The position numbers were made by a program, and so were the translations under genes. Of a stretch of DNA of 64,000 nucleotides, positions 27,125 through 36,422 are shown piece after piece. The notes under the pieces were generated by a model. That model ran no database searches and was not told the DNA's origin. It saw only the letters and a list, made by a program, of their open reading frames with translations. The DNA is from Streptococcus mitis 17/34. Its GTDB lineage: Bacteria; Bacillota; Bacilli; Lactobacillales; Streptococcaceae. Where the stretch lies: NCBI GenBank assembly GCA_000430305.1, contig ASZZ01000002.1:1-64000 (forward strand). The letters run 5' to 3'. Position 1 is the stretch's first letter; each line of letters starts with the position of its first letter.

Positions 27125-28966
27125 ATGACAAAATTAAGAGAAGATATCCGTAACATTGCGATTATCGCCCACGTTGACCACGGTAAAACAACCCTCGTTG
27201 ACGAATTGTTGAAACAATCAGAAACGCTTGATGCACGTACTGAATTGGCTGAACGTGCTATGGACTCAAACGATATCGAAAAAGAGCGTGGAATTACCAT
27301 CCTTGCTAAAAATACAGCCGTTGCCTACAACGGAACTCGTATCAACATCATGGACACACCAGGACACGCGGACTTCGGTGGAGAAGTTGAGCGTATCATG
27401 AAAATGGTTGACGGTGTTGTCTTGGTCGTAGATGCCTACGAAGGAACAATGCCACAGACTCGTTTCGTATTGAAAAAAGCCTTGGAACAAGACCTTGTCC
27501 CAATTGTGGTTGTTAACAAAATCGATAAACCATCAGCTCGTCCAGCAGAAGTAGTGGACGAAGTCTTGGAACTTTTCATTGAGCTTGGTGCAGATGATGA
27601 CCAGCTTGACTTCCCAGTGGTGTATGCTTCAGCGATCAACGGAACTTCTTCATTGTCAGATGATCCAGCTGACCAAGAAGCGACTATGGCACCAATCTTT
27701 GACACAATTATCGACCATATCCCAGCTCCAGTAGATAACTCAGATGAACCTTTGCAGTTCCAAGTGTCACTTTTGGACTACAATGACTTCGTTGGACGTA
27801 TCGGTATCGGTCGTGTCTTCCGTGGTACAGTTAAGGTTGGGGACCAAGTTACCCTTTCTAAACTAGATGGTACAACTAAAAACTTCCGTGTTACAAAACT
27901 CTTTGGTTTCTTTGGTTTGGAACGTCGTGAAATCCAAGAAGCAAAAGCAGGTGACTTGATTGCCGTTTCAGGTATGGAAGACATCTTTGTCGGTGAAACC
28001 ATTACTCCGACAGACGCAGTTGAAGCTCTTCCAATCCTACACATCGATGAGCCAACTCTTCAAATGACTTTCTTGGTCAACAACTCACCATTTGCTGGTA
28101 AAGAAGGTAAATGGGTAACTTCTCGTAAGGTGGAAGAACGCTTGCAGGCTGAATTGCAAACAGATGTTTCCCTTCGTGTTGACCCAACTGATTCACCAGA
28201 TAAATGGACGGTTTCAGGACGTGGAGAATTGCACTTGTCAATCCTTATCGAAACAATGCGTCGTGAGGGATATGAACTTCAAGTGTCTCGTCCAGAAGTT
28301 ATCGTAAAAGAAATCGACGGTGTTAAATGTGAGCCATTTGAACGTGTTCAAATCGACACTCCAGAAGAATACCAAGGATCTGTTATCCAAAGCCTTTCTG
28401 AACGTAAGGGTGAAATGTTGGATATGATTTCAACTGGTAATGGTCAAACTCGTTTGGTCTTCCTTGTTCCAGCGCGTGGTTTGATTGGATACTCAACTGA
28501 GTTCTTGTCAATGACTCGTGGTTACGGTATCATGAACCATACCTTCGACCAATACTTGCCATTGATTCCAGGTGAAATTGGTGGTCGTCACCGTGGTGCC
28601 CTTGTTTCTATCGATGCTGGTAAGGCTACAACTTACTCAATCATGTCTATCGAAGAACGCGGTACGATCTTTGTCAACCCAGGTACTGAGGTTTATGAAG
28701 GAATGATCATCGGTGAAAACTCTCGTGAAAATGACTTGACAGTTAACATCACTAAGGCAAAACAAATGACCAACGTCCGTTCAGCTACTAAGGACCAAAC
28801 AGCTGTTATCAAGACTCCTCGTATCTTGACACTTGAAGAGTCTCTTGAGTTCTTGAACGACGATGAGTACATGGAAGTAACGCCTGAGTCTATCCGTTTG
28901 CGTAAACAAATCCTTAACAAGGCAGAGCGTGAGAAAGCTAACAAGAAGAAAAAATCAGCTGAATAA
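27125..28966 (+). CDS. typA: Translational GTPase TypA/BipA
   Basis: A 613-residue ribosome-associated GTPase. G1 is [16 protein letters not shown]3 is [14 protein letters not shown] and G4 is NKIDKP, followed by EF-G-like domains and a BipA-specific C-terminal domain ([18 protein letters not shown]). TypA acts in 50S assembly and stress adaptation. The start [10 protein letters not shown] has AGAGGAAATC upstream. Codon usage is strongly biased to preferred codons, consistent with high expression. The small membrane-protein gene follows after 19 bases. Confidence 0.95.
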   Translation: MTKLREDIRNIAIIAHVDHGKTTLVDELLKQSETLDARTELAERAMDSNDIEKERGITILAKNTAVAYNGTRINIMDTPGHADFGGEVERIMKMVDGVVLVVDAYEGTMPQTRFVLKKALEQDLVPIVVVNKIDKPSARPAEVVDEVLELFIELGADDDQLDFPVVYASAINGTSSLSDDPADQEATMAPIFDTIIDHIPAPVDNSDEPLQFQVSLLDYNDFVGRIGIGRVFRGTVKVGDQVTLSKLDGTTKNFRVTKLFGFFGLERREIQEAKAGDLIAVSGMEDIFVGETITPTDAVEALPILHIDEPTLQMTFLVNNSPFAGKEGKWVTSRKVEERLQAELQTDVSLRVDPTDSPDKWTVSGRGELHLSILIETMRREGYELQVSRPEVIVKEIDGVKCEPFERVQIDTPEEYQGSVIQSLSERKGEMLDMISTGNGQTRLVFLVPARGLIGYSTEFLSMTRGYGIMNHTFDQYLPLIPGEIGGRHRGALVSIDAGKATTYSIMSIEERGTIFVNPGTEVYEGMIIGENSRENDLTVNITKAKQMTNVRSATKDQTAVIKTPRILTLEESLEFLNDDEYMEVTPESIRLRKQILNKAEREKANKKKKSAE

Positions 28967-28985
28967 GAGCTAGAAAGAGATAAAG

Positions 28986-29240
28986 ATGGTTTATTTAATC
29001 ATAGGAATCCTCTTATTACTACTCTATGTATTTGCGACACCAGAAAGCATTAAAGGGACAGTCAATATCGTCCTTGTCGTCTTTGCTTTCGTAGCACTTT
29101 TGATTTTGCTGATGCTGTCTGTCCTGCAAATCTTTCAGCTACCGACAGAATTCTTTATCGCAATCGCCATGCTATTCCTAGCATACTTTAGCTTGCGAGA
29201 TATTACCCTCATGTCGGTCCATAAAAGTAAAAGAAGATAA
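28986..29240 (+). CDS. Small membrane protein (DUF3165-like)
   Basis: An 84-residue protein with about three hydrophobic segments (LIIGILLLLLYVFA, IVLVVFAFVALLILLMLSVL, FFIAIAMLFLAYF) and a basic tail KSKRR. It matches my memory of the streptococcal DUF3165 family, of unknown function. It is co-transcribed with typA and followed by a terminator. Confidence 0.75.
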   Translation: MVYLIIGILLLLLYVFATPESIKGTVNIVLVVFAFVALLILLMLSVLQIFQLPTEFFIAIAMLFLAYFSLRDITLMSVHKSKRR

Positions 29241-29263
29241 AAGAGAGTTTCGGCTCTCTTTTT
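29241..29263 (+). terminator. Terminator after typA operon
   Basis: AGAGAG pairs with CTCTCT around TTTCGG, followed by TTTTT. Confidence 0.8.
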
Positions 29264-29353
29264 GCTTGTTAGAATGCTGAATCTGAGCATTTTCATTTAG
29301 AATTATTTCCATAAAAATGGTAAAATAGTAAGAGTAGAAATGGAGTTCGAGAC

Positions 29354-30706
29354 ATGAAAGTAATAGATCAATTTAAAAATAAGAAAGTCCTTGTTTTAGG
29401 TTTGGCCAAGTCTGGTGAATCTGCAGCACGTTTGTTGGACAAGCTAGGTGCCATTGTGACAGTAAATGATGGGAAGCCTTTCGAGGACAATCCAGCTGCC
29501 CAAAGTTTGCTGGAAGAAGGGATCAAGGTTATCACAGGTGGCCATCCTTTGGAACTCTTGGATGAAGAGTTTGCCCTTATGGTGAAAAATCCAGGTATCC
29601 CCTACAGCAATCCCATGATTGAAAAGGCTTTGGCAAAAGGTATTCCAGTCTTGACTGAGGTGGAATTGGCTTACTTGATTTCAGAAGCACCGATTGTTGG
29701 TATTACTGGTTCAAATGGTAAAACAACCACAACGACGATGATTGGGGAAGTTTTGACTGCTGCTGGGCAACATGGCCTTTTATCAGGAAATATCGGCTAT
29801 CCAGCCAGTCAAGTGGCCCAAACTGCGTCAGATAAGGACACGCTTGTCATGGAACTTTCTTCTTTCCAACTCATGGGTGTTCAAGAATTCCATCCTGAGA
29901 TTGCGGTTATTACTAACCTCATGCCAACTCATATCGATTACCATGGTTCTTTTGAGGAGTATGTGGCAGCTAAGTGGAATATCCAGAACAAGATGACAGC
30001 AGATGATTTCCTTGTCTTGAACTTTAACCAAGACTTTGCAAAAGAATTGGCTAGCAAAACACAAGCCACTGTTGTTCCATTTTCAACACAGGAAAAGGTT
30101 GATGGAGCTTATTTGAAAGGTGACCAGCTCTACTTCCGTGGCGAAGCAGTTATGGCAGCTAGTGAAATCGGTGTTCCAGGTAGCCACAATGTGGAAAATG
30201 CTCTTGCGACTATTGCAGTAGCCAAGCTCCGTGGCGTGGACAATCAAACCATCAAGGAAACTCTTTCAGCCTTTGGTGGGGTGAAACACCGTCTCCAATT
30301 TGTGGATGAGATTAAGGGTGTCAAATTCTATAATGATAGCAAGTCAACCAATATCTTGGCTACTCAAAAAGCCTTGTCAGGATTTGACAACAGCAAGGTC
30401 ATCTTGATTGCAGGTGGTTTGGACCGTGGGAATGAGTTTGACGAATTGGTTCCAGATATTACTGGACTCAAGAAGATGGTCATCCTCGGTCAGTCTGCCG
30501 AACGTGTCAAACGGGCAGCAGACAAGGCTGGTGTCGCATATGTGGATGCGACTGATATTGCAGATGCGACCCGCAAGGCCTATGAGATTGCGACTCAAGG
30601 AGATGTGGTTCTTCTCAGTCCTGCCAATGCCAGCTGGGATATGTATGCTAACTTTGAAGTACGTGGCGATCTCTTTATCGACACAGTAGCGGAGTTAAAG
30701 GAATAA
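29354..30706 (+). CDS. murD: UDP-N-acetylmuramoylalanine--D-glutamate ligase
   Basis: A 450-residue cytoplasmic Mur ligase that adds D-Glu to UDP-MurNAc-L-Ala. The ATP loop [15 protein letters not shown], the HRLQFV and YNDSKSTN motifs and DRGNEFDE are visible. First gene of the murD-murG-divIB cell-wall and division operon; murG starts 1 base after its stop. Confidence 0.95.
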   Translation: MKVIDQFKNKKVLVLGLAKSGESAARLLDKLGAIVTVNDGKPFEDNPAAQSLLEEGIKVITGGHPLELLDEEFALMVKNPGIPYSNPMIEKALAKGIPVLTEVELAYLISEAPIVGITGSNGKTTTTTMIGEVLTAAGQHGLLSGNIGYPASQVAQTASDKDTLVMELSSFQLMGVQEFHPEIAVITNLMPTHIDYHGSFEEYVAAKWNIQNKMTADDFLVLNFNQDFAKELASKTQATVVPFSTQEKVDGAYLKGDQLYFRGEAVMAASEIGVPGSHNVENALATIAVAKLRGVDNQTIKETLSAFGGVKHRLQFVDEIKGVKFYNDSKSTNILATQKALSGFDNSKVILIAGGLDRGNEFDELVPDITGLKKMVILGQSAERVKRAADKAGVAYVDATDIADATRKAYEIATQGDVVLLSPANASWDMYANFEVRGDLFIDTVAELKE

Positions 30707-30707
30707 T

Positions 30708-31765
30708 ATGAAAAAAATTGTCTTTACAGGTGGGGGGACGGTTGGACACGTCACCCTCAATCTTTTGTTAATGCCCAAGTTCATCGAAGATGGCTGGGAA
30801 GTCCACTATATCGGGGACAAGCGTGGGATCGAACACCAAGAAATCCTCAAGTCAGGTCTAGATATTACCTTCCATTCTATTGCGACTGGAAAATTGCGTC
30901 GTTATTTCTCTTGGCAAAATATGATGGATGTCTTCAAAGTTGGTTGGGGAATTGTCCAATCGCTCTTTATCATGTTGCGACTTCGTCCACAGGCCCTTTT
31001 TTCAAAGGGAGGTTTTGTCTCAGTACCGCCTGTGATCGCTGCGCGTGTGTCAGGAGTGCCTGTCTTTATTCACGAATCTGACCTGTCTATGGGCTTGGCC
31101 AATAAAATCGCTTATAAGTTTGCGACCAAGATGTATTCAACCTTTGAGCAAGCTTCAAGTTTGGCTAAGGTCGAGCATGTGGGAGCAGTGACCAAGGTTT
31201 CAGACCAAAATACTCTAGAACCAGATGAATTGGTGGATATTCAAACCCACTTTAATCCAAAATTGCCAACGGTATTGTTTGTCGGTGGTTCTGCAGGTGC
31301 TCGTGTCTTTAACCAATTGGTGACAGACCATAAGAAAGAACTGACAGAGCGCTACAATATTATCAATCTAACTGGAGATTCTAGCCTGAACGAGTTGAGC
31401 CAAAATCTCTTTCGTGTTGACTATGTGACCAATCTCTATCAACCTTAATGGAATTAGCTGATATTGTTGTGACACGAGGTGGCGCCAATACGATTTTTGA
31501 GCTCTTGGCCATGGCAAAATTACATGTTATTGTGCCGCTTGGGCGTGAAGCTAGTCGTGGAGACCAGATTGAGAACGCAGCCTACTTTGTTAAGAAAGGC
31601 TATGCAGAAGAGCTTCAAGAAAGCGATTTGACCTTAGATAGTTTGGAAGAGAAGCTTTCTCACTTACTAAGCCACAAGGAAGATTACCAAGCTAAGATGA
31701 AGGCTTCTAAGGAATTGAAATCTCTAGCAGATTTTTATCAATTGTTGAAAAAAGATTTATCATAA
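30708..31765 (+). pseudogene. murG: MurG glycosyltransferase (lipid II synthesis), frameshifted
   Basis: MurG transfers GlcNAc to lipid I on the inner membrane face to make lipid II, and is essential. The N-domain shows the glycine-rich [12 protein letters not shown] and [11 protein letters not shown]; the C-domain shows [13 protein letters not shown] and [14 protein letters not shown]. The frame breaks at 31445-31446: CCTTAATGG should read with three T, giving [17 protein letters not shown] and the usual 352 residues. Because loss of murG is lethal, the break is most simply a sequence error. It follows murD by 1 base and precedes divIB by 9. Confidence 0.92.
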
Positions 31766-31774
31766 GGAAAGTAA

Positions 31775-33019
31775 ATGTCAAAAGATAAGAAAAATGAGGG
31801 CAAAGAAATCCTCGAAGAATTGAAAGAGTTATCAGAATGGCAGAAACGAAACCAAGAATACCTAAAAAAGAAAGCTGAAGAAGAGGCAGCCCTAGCTGAG
31901 GAGAAGGAAAAGGAAAGACAAGCTCGAATGGGAGAAGAATCTGAGAAGTCAGAGGACAAGGAGGATCAGGAGAGCGAAGCAGACCATGAAGACTCAGAAT
32001 CAGCCATGGAAGAGTCTGAAGAAAAAGTAGCATCCTCAGAGGGAGATAAAGAGGAAGAAGAGATAGAAGAATCAGGGGCTAAAGAGGACGAGGACCAGGA
32101 TAAAAAGCTTGCTAAAAAGGTTACAAAAGAAAAACCAGCCAAAGCAAAGATTCCTGGCCTCCATATCTTACGAGCCTTAACGATTTTATTTCCAAGTCTG
32201 CTTTTATTGATTGTCTCTGCCTACCTACTCAGTCCTTATGCGACCATGAAGGATATCCGTATTGAGGGAACGGTGCAAACTACGGCTGATGATATTCGAC
32301 AGGCTTCAGGCATTCAGGATTCGGATTATACGATTAACCTTCTGCTAGACAAGGCAAAATATGAAGAGCAGATCAAGTCTAACTATTGGGTGGAATCAGC
32401 TCAGCTTGTTTATCAATTTCCAACTAAGTTTACTATCAAGGTCAAGGAATATGATATTGTTGCCTACTATATTTCTGGTGAAAATCATTATCCTATTCTT
32501 TCCAGTGGTCAGCTTGAGACCAGTGCTGTGAGCTTGGTGAGTCTACCAGAAACCTATTTATCTGTTTTCTTTAATGACAGCGAGCAAATCAAGGCTTTTG
32601 TCTCAGAACTTTCTCAAATTAGTCCAGAACTCAAATCTGCTATCCAAAAGGTGGAGCTAGCCCCAAGCAAGGTAACTTCAGATTTAATTCGATTGACCAT
32701 GTATGATACAGACGAAGTCTTGGTTCCCCTTTCTGAAATGAGTAAGAAACTGCCTTACTACAGCAAGATTAAGCCTCAATTGTCAGAACCGAGTGTGGTC
32801 GACATGGAAGCTGGAATCTATAGCTACACTGTGGCGGATAAATTAATTATGGAGGCAGAAGAAAAAGCTAAAAAAGAGGCCGAAGAAGCTGAGAAGAAAC
32901 AGAAAGACGAAGAGAAGAAAAGGCTAGAAGAACAGCAGAATAAATTGGAAGAAGAGAAGAAAAAGCTGGAGGAAGAAAGCAATCGAAATCAAACGCCCCA
33001 GCGTTCACCTCGTCGCTAG
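31775..33019 (+). CDS. divIB: Cell division protein DivIB/FtsQ
   Basis: A 414-residue bitopic divisome protein. The cytoplasmic N-terminus (residues 1-125) is very acidic and Lys/Glu-rich. One membrane segment follows (about 130-155, ALTILFPSLLLLIVSAYLL), then the POTRA domain (MKDIRIEGTVQTTADDI) and beta domain, then a charged coiled tail (about 355-414, KKEAEEAEKKQKDEEKKRLE). It works with DivIC and FtsL at the septum. Third gene of the mur operon. Confidence 0.92.
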   Translation: MSKDKKNEGKEILEELKELSEWQKRNQEYLKKKAEEEAALAEEKEKERQARMGEESEKSEDKEDQESEADHEDSESAMEESEEKVASSEGDKEEEEIEESGAKEDEDQDKKLAKKVTKEKPAKAKIPGLHILRALTILFPSLLLLIVSAYLLSPYATMKDIRIEGTVQTTADDIRQASGIQDSDYTINLLLDKAKYEEQIKSNYWVESAQLVYQFPTKFTIKVKEYDIVAYYISGENHYPILSSGQLETSAVSLVSLPETYLSVFFNDSEQIKAFVSELSQISPELKSAIQKVELAPSKVTSDLIRLTMYDTDEVLVPLSEMSKKLPYYSKIKPQLSEPSVVDMEAGIYSYTVADKLIMEAEEKAKKEAEEAEKKQKDEEKKRLEEQQNKLEEEKKKLEEESNRNQTPQRSPRR

Positions 33020-33062
33020 TTTTATCTTTCTTCTCATAGTTCTTTAGTGACCATGTTTTTAC

Positions 33063-33091
33063 TTGACAAGTGCTAGTAGAAATAATAGAAT
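33063..33091 (+). promoter_or_regulatory. Promoter of pyrFE
   Basis: TTGACA (33063-33068), 17 bases, TAGAAT (33086-33091). Confidence 0.8.
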
Positions 33092-33100
33092 AGTAAAAAA

Positions 33101-33198
33101 CCTTTAAAGCAGTCCAGAGAGGCAGCTAAGGTTAGACGGTGAAAGGGTGGAGACTACCCATTTTTCGTGGAACCTTGCTGTTGGCAGGTTCCTTTTTT
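33101..33198 (+). promoter_or_regulatory. PyrR-binding attenuator leader
   Basis: AGTCCAGAGAGGC at 33111-33123 is the conserved PyrR-binding loop, in the stem formed by CCTTT and AAAGG-like segments. Downstream GGAACCT...AGGTTCC (33169-33192) plus TTTTTT is the terminator. When UMP-bound PyrR binds, the terminator forms and pyrFE transcription stops. Inferred from the known PyrR family. Confidence 0.85.
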
Positions 33199-33251
33199 CG
33201 TGGCTTCTTGTGGCCAGACTCTCTCACTAGCAAAGGTAAAAGGAGAAACCT

Positions 33252-33953
33252 ATGCGAGAACATCGTCCAGTCATTGCTCTTGATTTTCCTAGTTTTGAGG
33301 CAGTCAAGGAATTTTTAGCTCTTTTCCCAGCAGAAGAAAGCCTTTATCTCAAGGTAGGGATGGAGCTCTATTACGCAACGGGGCCTGAGATTGTTTCCTA
33401 TTTTAAAAACTTGGGACATAGCGTCTTTCTTGATCTCAAGCTGCATGACATTCCCAATACAGTTAAGTCAGCCATGAAGGTCCTTTCTCAGCTTGGTGTG
33501 GATATGACCAATGTCCATGCGGCTGGCGGTGTAGAGATGATGAAGGCTGCGCGTGAAGGTCTTGGAAGTCAAGCGAAGTTGATTGCTGTAACTCAGCTGA
33601 CCTCAACATCAGAAGCTCAGATGCAGGATTTTCAAAATATCCAAACCAGCCTGCAAGAGTCTGTGATCCACTATGCCAAGAAGACAGCTGAAGCCGGCTT
33701 GGATGGCGTCGTTTGCTCGGCTCAGGAAGTTCAACTCATCAAGCAGGCTACCAATCCAGATTTTATCTGTTTAACACCAGGAATTCGCCCTCAGGGAACT
33801 GCTGTTGGAGACCAAAAACGTGTCATGACCCCTGCTGATGCTTATCAAATCGGTAGTGACTATATCGTAGTGGGACGCCCCATTACGCAAGCTGAGGATC
33901 CTGTTGCAGCTTATCATGCCATCAAGGAAGAATGGACACAGGACTGGAATTAA
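33252..33953 (+). CDS. pyrF: Orotidine 5'-phosphate decarboxylase
   Basis: A 233-residue TIM-barrel enzyme that makes UMP from [11 protein letters not shown], the catalytic [12 protein letters not shown] (Asp-Lys-Asp array) and [12 protein letters not shown] at the phosphate site are present. RBS AAAGGAGAAACC. It is followed by pyrE after 32 bases and both lie behind the PyrR attenuator. Confidence 0.95.
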   Translation: MREHRPVIALDFPSFEAVKEFLALFPAEESLYLKVGMELYYATGPEIVSYFKNLGHSVFLDLKLHDIPNTVKSAMKVLSQLGVDMTNVHAAGGVEMMKAAREGLGSQAKLIAVTQLTSTSEAQMQDFQNIQTSLQESVIHYAKKTAEAGLDGVVCSAQEVQLIKQATNPDFICLTPGIRPQGTAVGDQKRVMTPADAYQIGSDYIVVGRPITQAEDPVAAYHAIKEEWTQDWN

Positions 33954-33985
33954 AAAATAGATTAGAAAAATAAAAGGAGAATACT

Positions 33986-34618
33986 ATGACACTTGCTAAA
34001 GATATCGCTAGCCACCTCTTGAAAATTCAAGCAGTTTACCTCAAACCAGAGGAGCCTTTCACTTGGGCATCTGGTATTAAATCGCCGATTTATACTGACA
34101 ACCGTGTGACGCTTGCCTATCCAGAAACTCGTACACTCATTGAAAATGGTTTTGTGGATGCTATCAAAGAAGCCTTTCCGGAGGTTGAAGTGATTGCAGG
34201 AACTGCGACAGCAGGGATTCCACACGGAGCTATCATTGCTGACAAGATGAATTTGCCATTTGCCTACATCCGTAGCAAACCAAAAGACCACGGAGCTGGT
34301 AATCAAATCGAAGGTCGGGTAGCTCAAGGTCAAAAAATGGTAGTGGTTGAAGACCTTATTTCAACAGGTGGTTCTGTTCTTGAAGCGGTAGCTGCTGCTA
34401 AACGTGAAGGCGCAGATGTGCTTGGAGTTGTAGCGATTTTCAGTTATCAATTGCCAAAGGCAGATAAGAACTTTGCGGATGCTGGTGTGAAATTGGTGAC
34501 ACTTTCAAACTACAGTGAACTCATTCACCTAGCCCAAGAAGAAGGTTACATCACGCCAGAAGGATTGGATCTCCTAAAACGCTTTAAAGAAGACCAAGAA
34601 AATTGGCAAAATGCTTAA
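33986..34618 (+). CDS. pyrE: Orotate phosphoribosyltransferase
   Basis: A 210-residue enzyme that joins orotate to PRPP. The PRPP-binding motif [16 protein letters not shown] and the flexible loop [15 protein letters not shown] are present. AAAGGAG precedes the start. Last gene of the pyrFE unit, followed by a terminator. Confidence 0.95.
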   Translation: MTLAKDIASHLLKIQAVYLKPEEPFTWASGIKSPIYTDNRVTLAYPETRTLIENGFVDAIKEAFPEVEVIAGTATAGIPHGAIIADKMNLPFAYIRSKPKDHGAGNQIEGRVAQGQKMVVVEDLISTGGSVLEAVAAAKREGADVLGVVAIFSYQLPKADKNFADAGVKLVTLSNYSELIHLAQEEGYITPEGLDLLKRFKEDQENWQNA

Positions 34619-34626
34619 GACATAGA

Positions 34627-34664
34627 AAATCAGGTAGTCACTAGGATTACCTGATTTCTTTTTG
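34627..34664 (+). terminator. Terminator after pyrE
   Basis: AAATCAGGTA (34627-34636) pairs with TACCTGATTT (34648-34657), followed by TCTTTTT. Confidence 0.85.
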
Positions 34665-34679
34665 TGATTTCATTGAGTA

Positions 34680-34788
34680 TTATATTCAATGAAAATCAAA
34701 GAGCAAACTAGCCGCAGGTTGCCCAAAGCACTGCTTTGAGGTTGTAGATAATGCTAACGTGGTTTGAAGAGATTTTCGAAGAGTATTA
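34680..34788. repeat. BOX-type repeat element
   Basis: The left end TTCAATGAAAATCAAAGAGC, the middle CGCAGGTTGCCCAAAGCACT and the right end GAAGAGATTTTCGAAGAGTA match the pneumococcal BOX element. Much of the boxA core is missing, so it is a short, degenerate copy. It runs right up to the stop codon of the minus-strand binding-protein gene. Confidence 0.75.
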
Positions 34789-35652
34789 GTCAACTTTTCC
34801 ACCTTCAACAACCAGGTCATCTGCCTTAGCAGCGTCACCGTAGGTTGGGTGAAGTGTTTTTTCATAGGCCTTGTGGAAGAAGTTTTCCTTGCCTAATTTT
34901 TCAATATCTTTATTGATGAAGTCAAGCAGTTCTTGGTTGCCTTTTTGGACTGCTGCTGCGATGGTATCTGGGTCACCGAGGGAAGTAATTCCTACTTCAA
35001 ATCCTTTGTTTTCAAGCGCCCAAGCTAGGACTTCCGTATTGTCAGTAGAGAAGGCATCTCCACGTCCGTCAAGAAGGGCTTGGTAAGAGTCACTGTATTG
35101 GTCGTATTTTTGGAGCTTGATTTCTGGATGATTCTTTTCAAAATAAGTCTCAGCAGTTGTTCCTTTTGTGACAATCAAGGTTTTACCTTCTAATTGTTTG
35201 ACGTCTGTAATGAGACCAGTCTTAGGTGATACGACACCAAGAGAAACTTTCATGTAAGGAAGGGCAAAATCAACTTGTTTCTTACGTTCGTCAGTCACCG
35301 TAAAGTTGGCAAGAGTGATATCCACCTTGTTTGAAATCAAGTATTCAGCACGATTGGCAGCATCGACGGAGACGTATTTAACCTTCACGCCAAGGTCTTG
35401 TGCTAATTGGTTCCCAAGTTCGATATCATAACCTTGGTAAGAACCGTCATTGTCAACATAACCAAACGGTTTTTTGTCTCCAAATACGGCGATTCGTAGT
35501 TCACCGCTTTTTTTGATTTCATCGATTGTGCGAGCCTTTGCAGTGGTTTTACCAGACGATGAACCTGCATTTCCACCTGAGCTACAAGCTGTGACAAAGA
35601 TAAGGGCAAAGGCAAGTGCTAAAACAGTTAAGAGTGGTTTGAATAGTTTCAT
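34786..35652 (-). CDS. Amino-acid ABC transporter substrate-binding lipoprotein
   Basis: A 288-residue lipoprotein, signal MKLFKPLLTVLALAFALIFV with lipobox VTAC (Cys 23), then an SBP_bac_3 domain (KKSGELRIAVFGDKKPFGYV, DITLANFTVTDERKKQVDFA). Such proteins bind polar amino acids, often glutamine or glutamate, outside the membrane. AAAGGAGA precedes the start. It is the last gene of a four-gene minus-strand unit; its stop codon lies at the edge of a BOX element. Confidence 0.9.
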   Translation of the reverse strand: MKLFKPLLTVLALAFALIFVTACSSGGNAGSSSGKTTAKARTIDEIKKSGELRIAVFGDKKPFGYVDNDGSYQGYDIELGNQLAQDLGVKVKYVSVDAANRAEYLISNKVDITLANFTVTDERKKQVDFALPYMKVSLGVVSPKTGLITDVKQLEGKTLIVTKGTTAETYFEKNHPEIKLQKYDQYSDSYQALLDGRGDAFSTDNTEVLAWALENKGFEVGITSLGDPDTIAAAVQKGNQELLDFINKDIEKLGKENFFHKAYEKTLHPTYGDAAKADDLVVEGGKVD

Positions 35653-35663
35653 AAAAATCTCCT

Positions 35664-36422
35664 TTATAGATATGAGCCAAATTGGCTAAAGTCAAAGACG
35701 TTTAAAAATTCCTGAGCTCGTTTGGTCTGTGGATTTGTAAAGAAGGCTTGAGCCGTTCCTTCTTCAGCGATTTTCCCTTGGTCTAGGAAGATAATGCGGT
35801 CCGCAATGGCTTGGGCAAACTGCATTTCATGGGTTACCAGAATCATGGTACGCCCTTCCTGTGCCAAATCATTGATAAGTTCGAGGACCTCACGCACCAT
35901 TTCTGGATCCAGTGAAGCAGTTACTTCGTCAAAGAGGATAATTTCTGGATGCATGAGAAGTGCACGAACGATGGCAACCCGTTGCTTCTGTCCGCCAGAT
36001 AATTGGCGGGCAAAGCTATGTTGTTTATCCAGTAAACCGACACGTTCTAGTAATTGTAAAGCTTCTTCCGTTACTTCCTTCTTATCTCTTCCCTGAGCCT
36101 TGATAGGTCCTAGGATGAGGTTTTGTAGGACATCTAGATGGGGAAAGAGTTCATAACTTTGAAAGACCATGCCAATCTTTTGGCGAACGAGGTGAAAATC
36201 TTTCTGATTGCCAATAATGGACTGGCCATCTAGAAGAATATCTCCACCTTGAATACTTTCTAAGCCATTGAGGCAACGAAGCAGGGTACTTTTCCCACAA
36301 CCAGATGGCCCAAGAATAACCACAACTTCCCCTTTTTTGATTTGCAGGGAAAGACCTTGGAGGATGGGATTGTCTCCAAAGGATTTTTTTAGTTCCTTGA
36401 TTTCTAAAATAGTTTCAGACAT
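35664..36422 (-). CDS. Amino-acid ABC transporter ATP-binding protein
   Basis: A 252-residue GlnQ-type ATPase with Walker A (GPSGCGKSTLLRCLN), signature LSGGQKQRVAIVRAL and Walker B (IILFDEVTASLDPE), plus the D-loop and H-loop (LVTHEMQFA). It powers uptake through the adjacent permeases. It begins right after the second permease and precedes the binding-protein gene by 11 bases. Confidence 0.92.
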   Translation of the reverse strand: MSETILEIKELKKSFGDNPILQGLSLQIKKGEVVVILGPSGCGKSTLLRCLNGLESIQGGDILLDGQSIIGNQKDFHLVRQKIGMVFQSYELFPHLDVLQNLILGPIKAQGRDKKEVTEEALQLLERVGLLDKQHSFARQLSGGQKQRVAIVRALLMHPEIILFDEVTASLDPEMVREVLELINDLAQEGRTMILVTHEMQFAQAIADRIIFLDQGKIAEEGTAQAFFTNPQTKRAQEFLNVFDFSQFGSYL

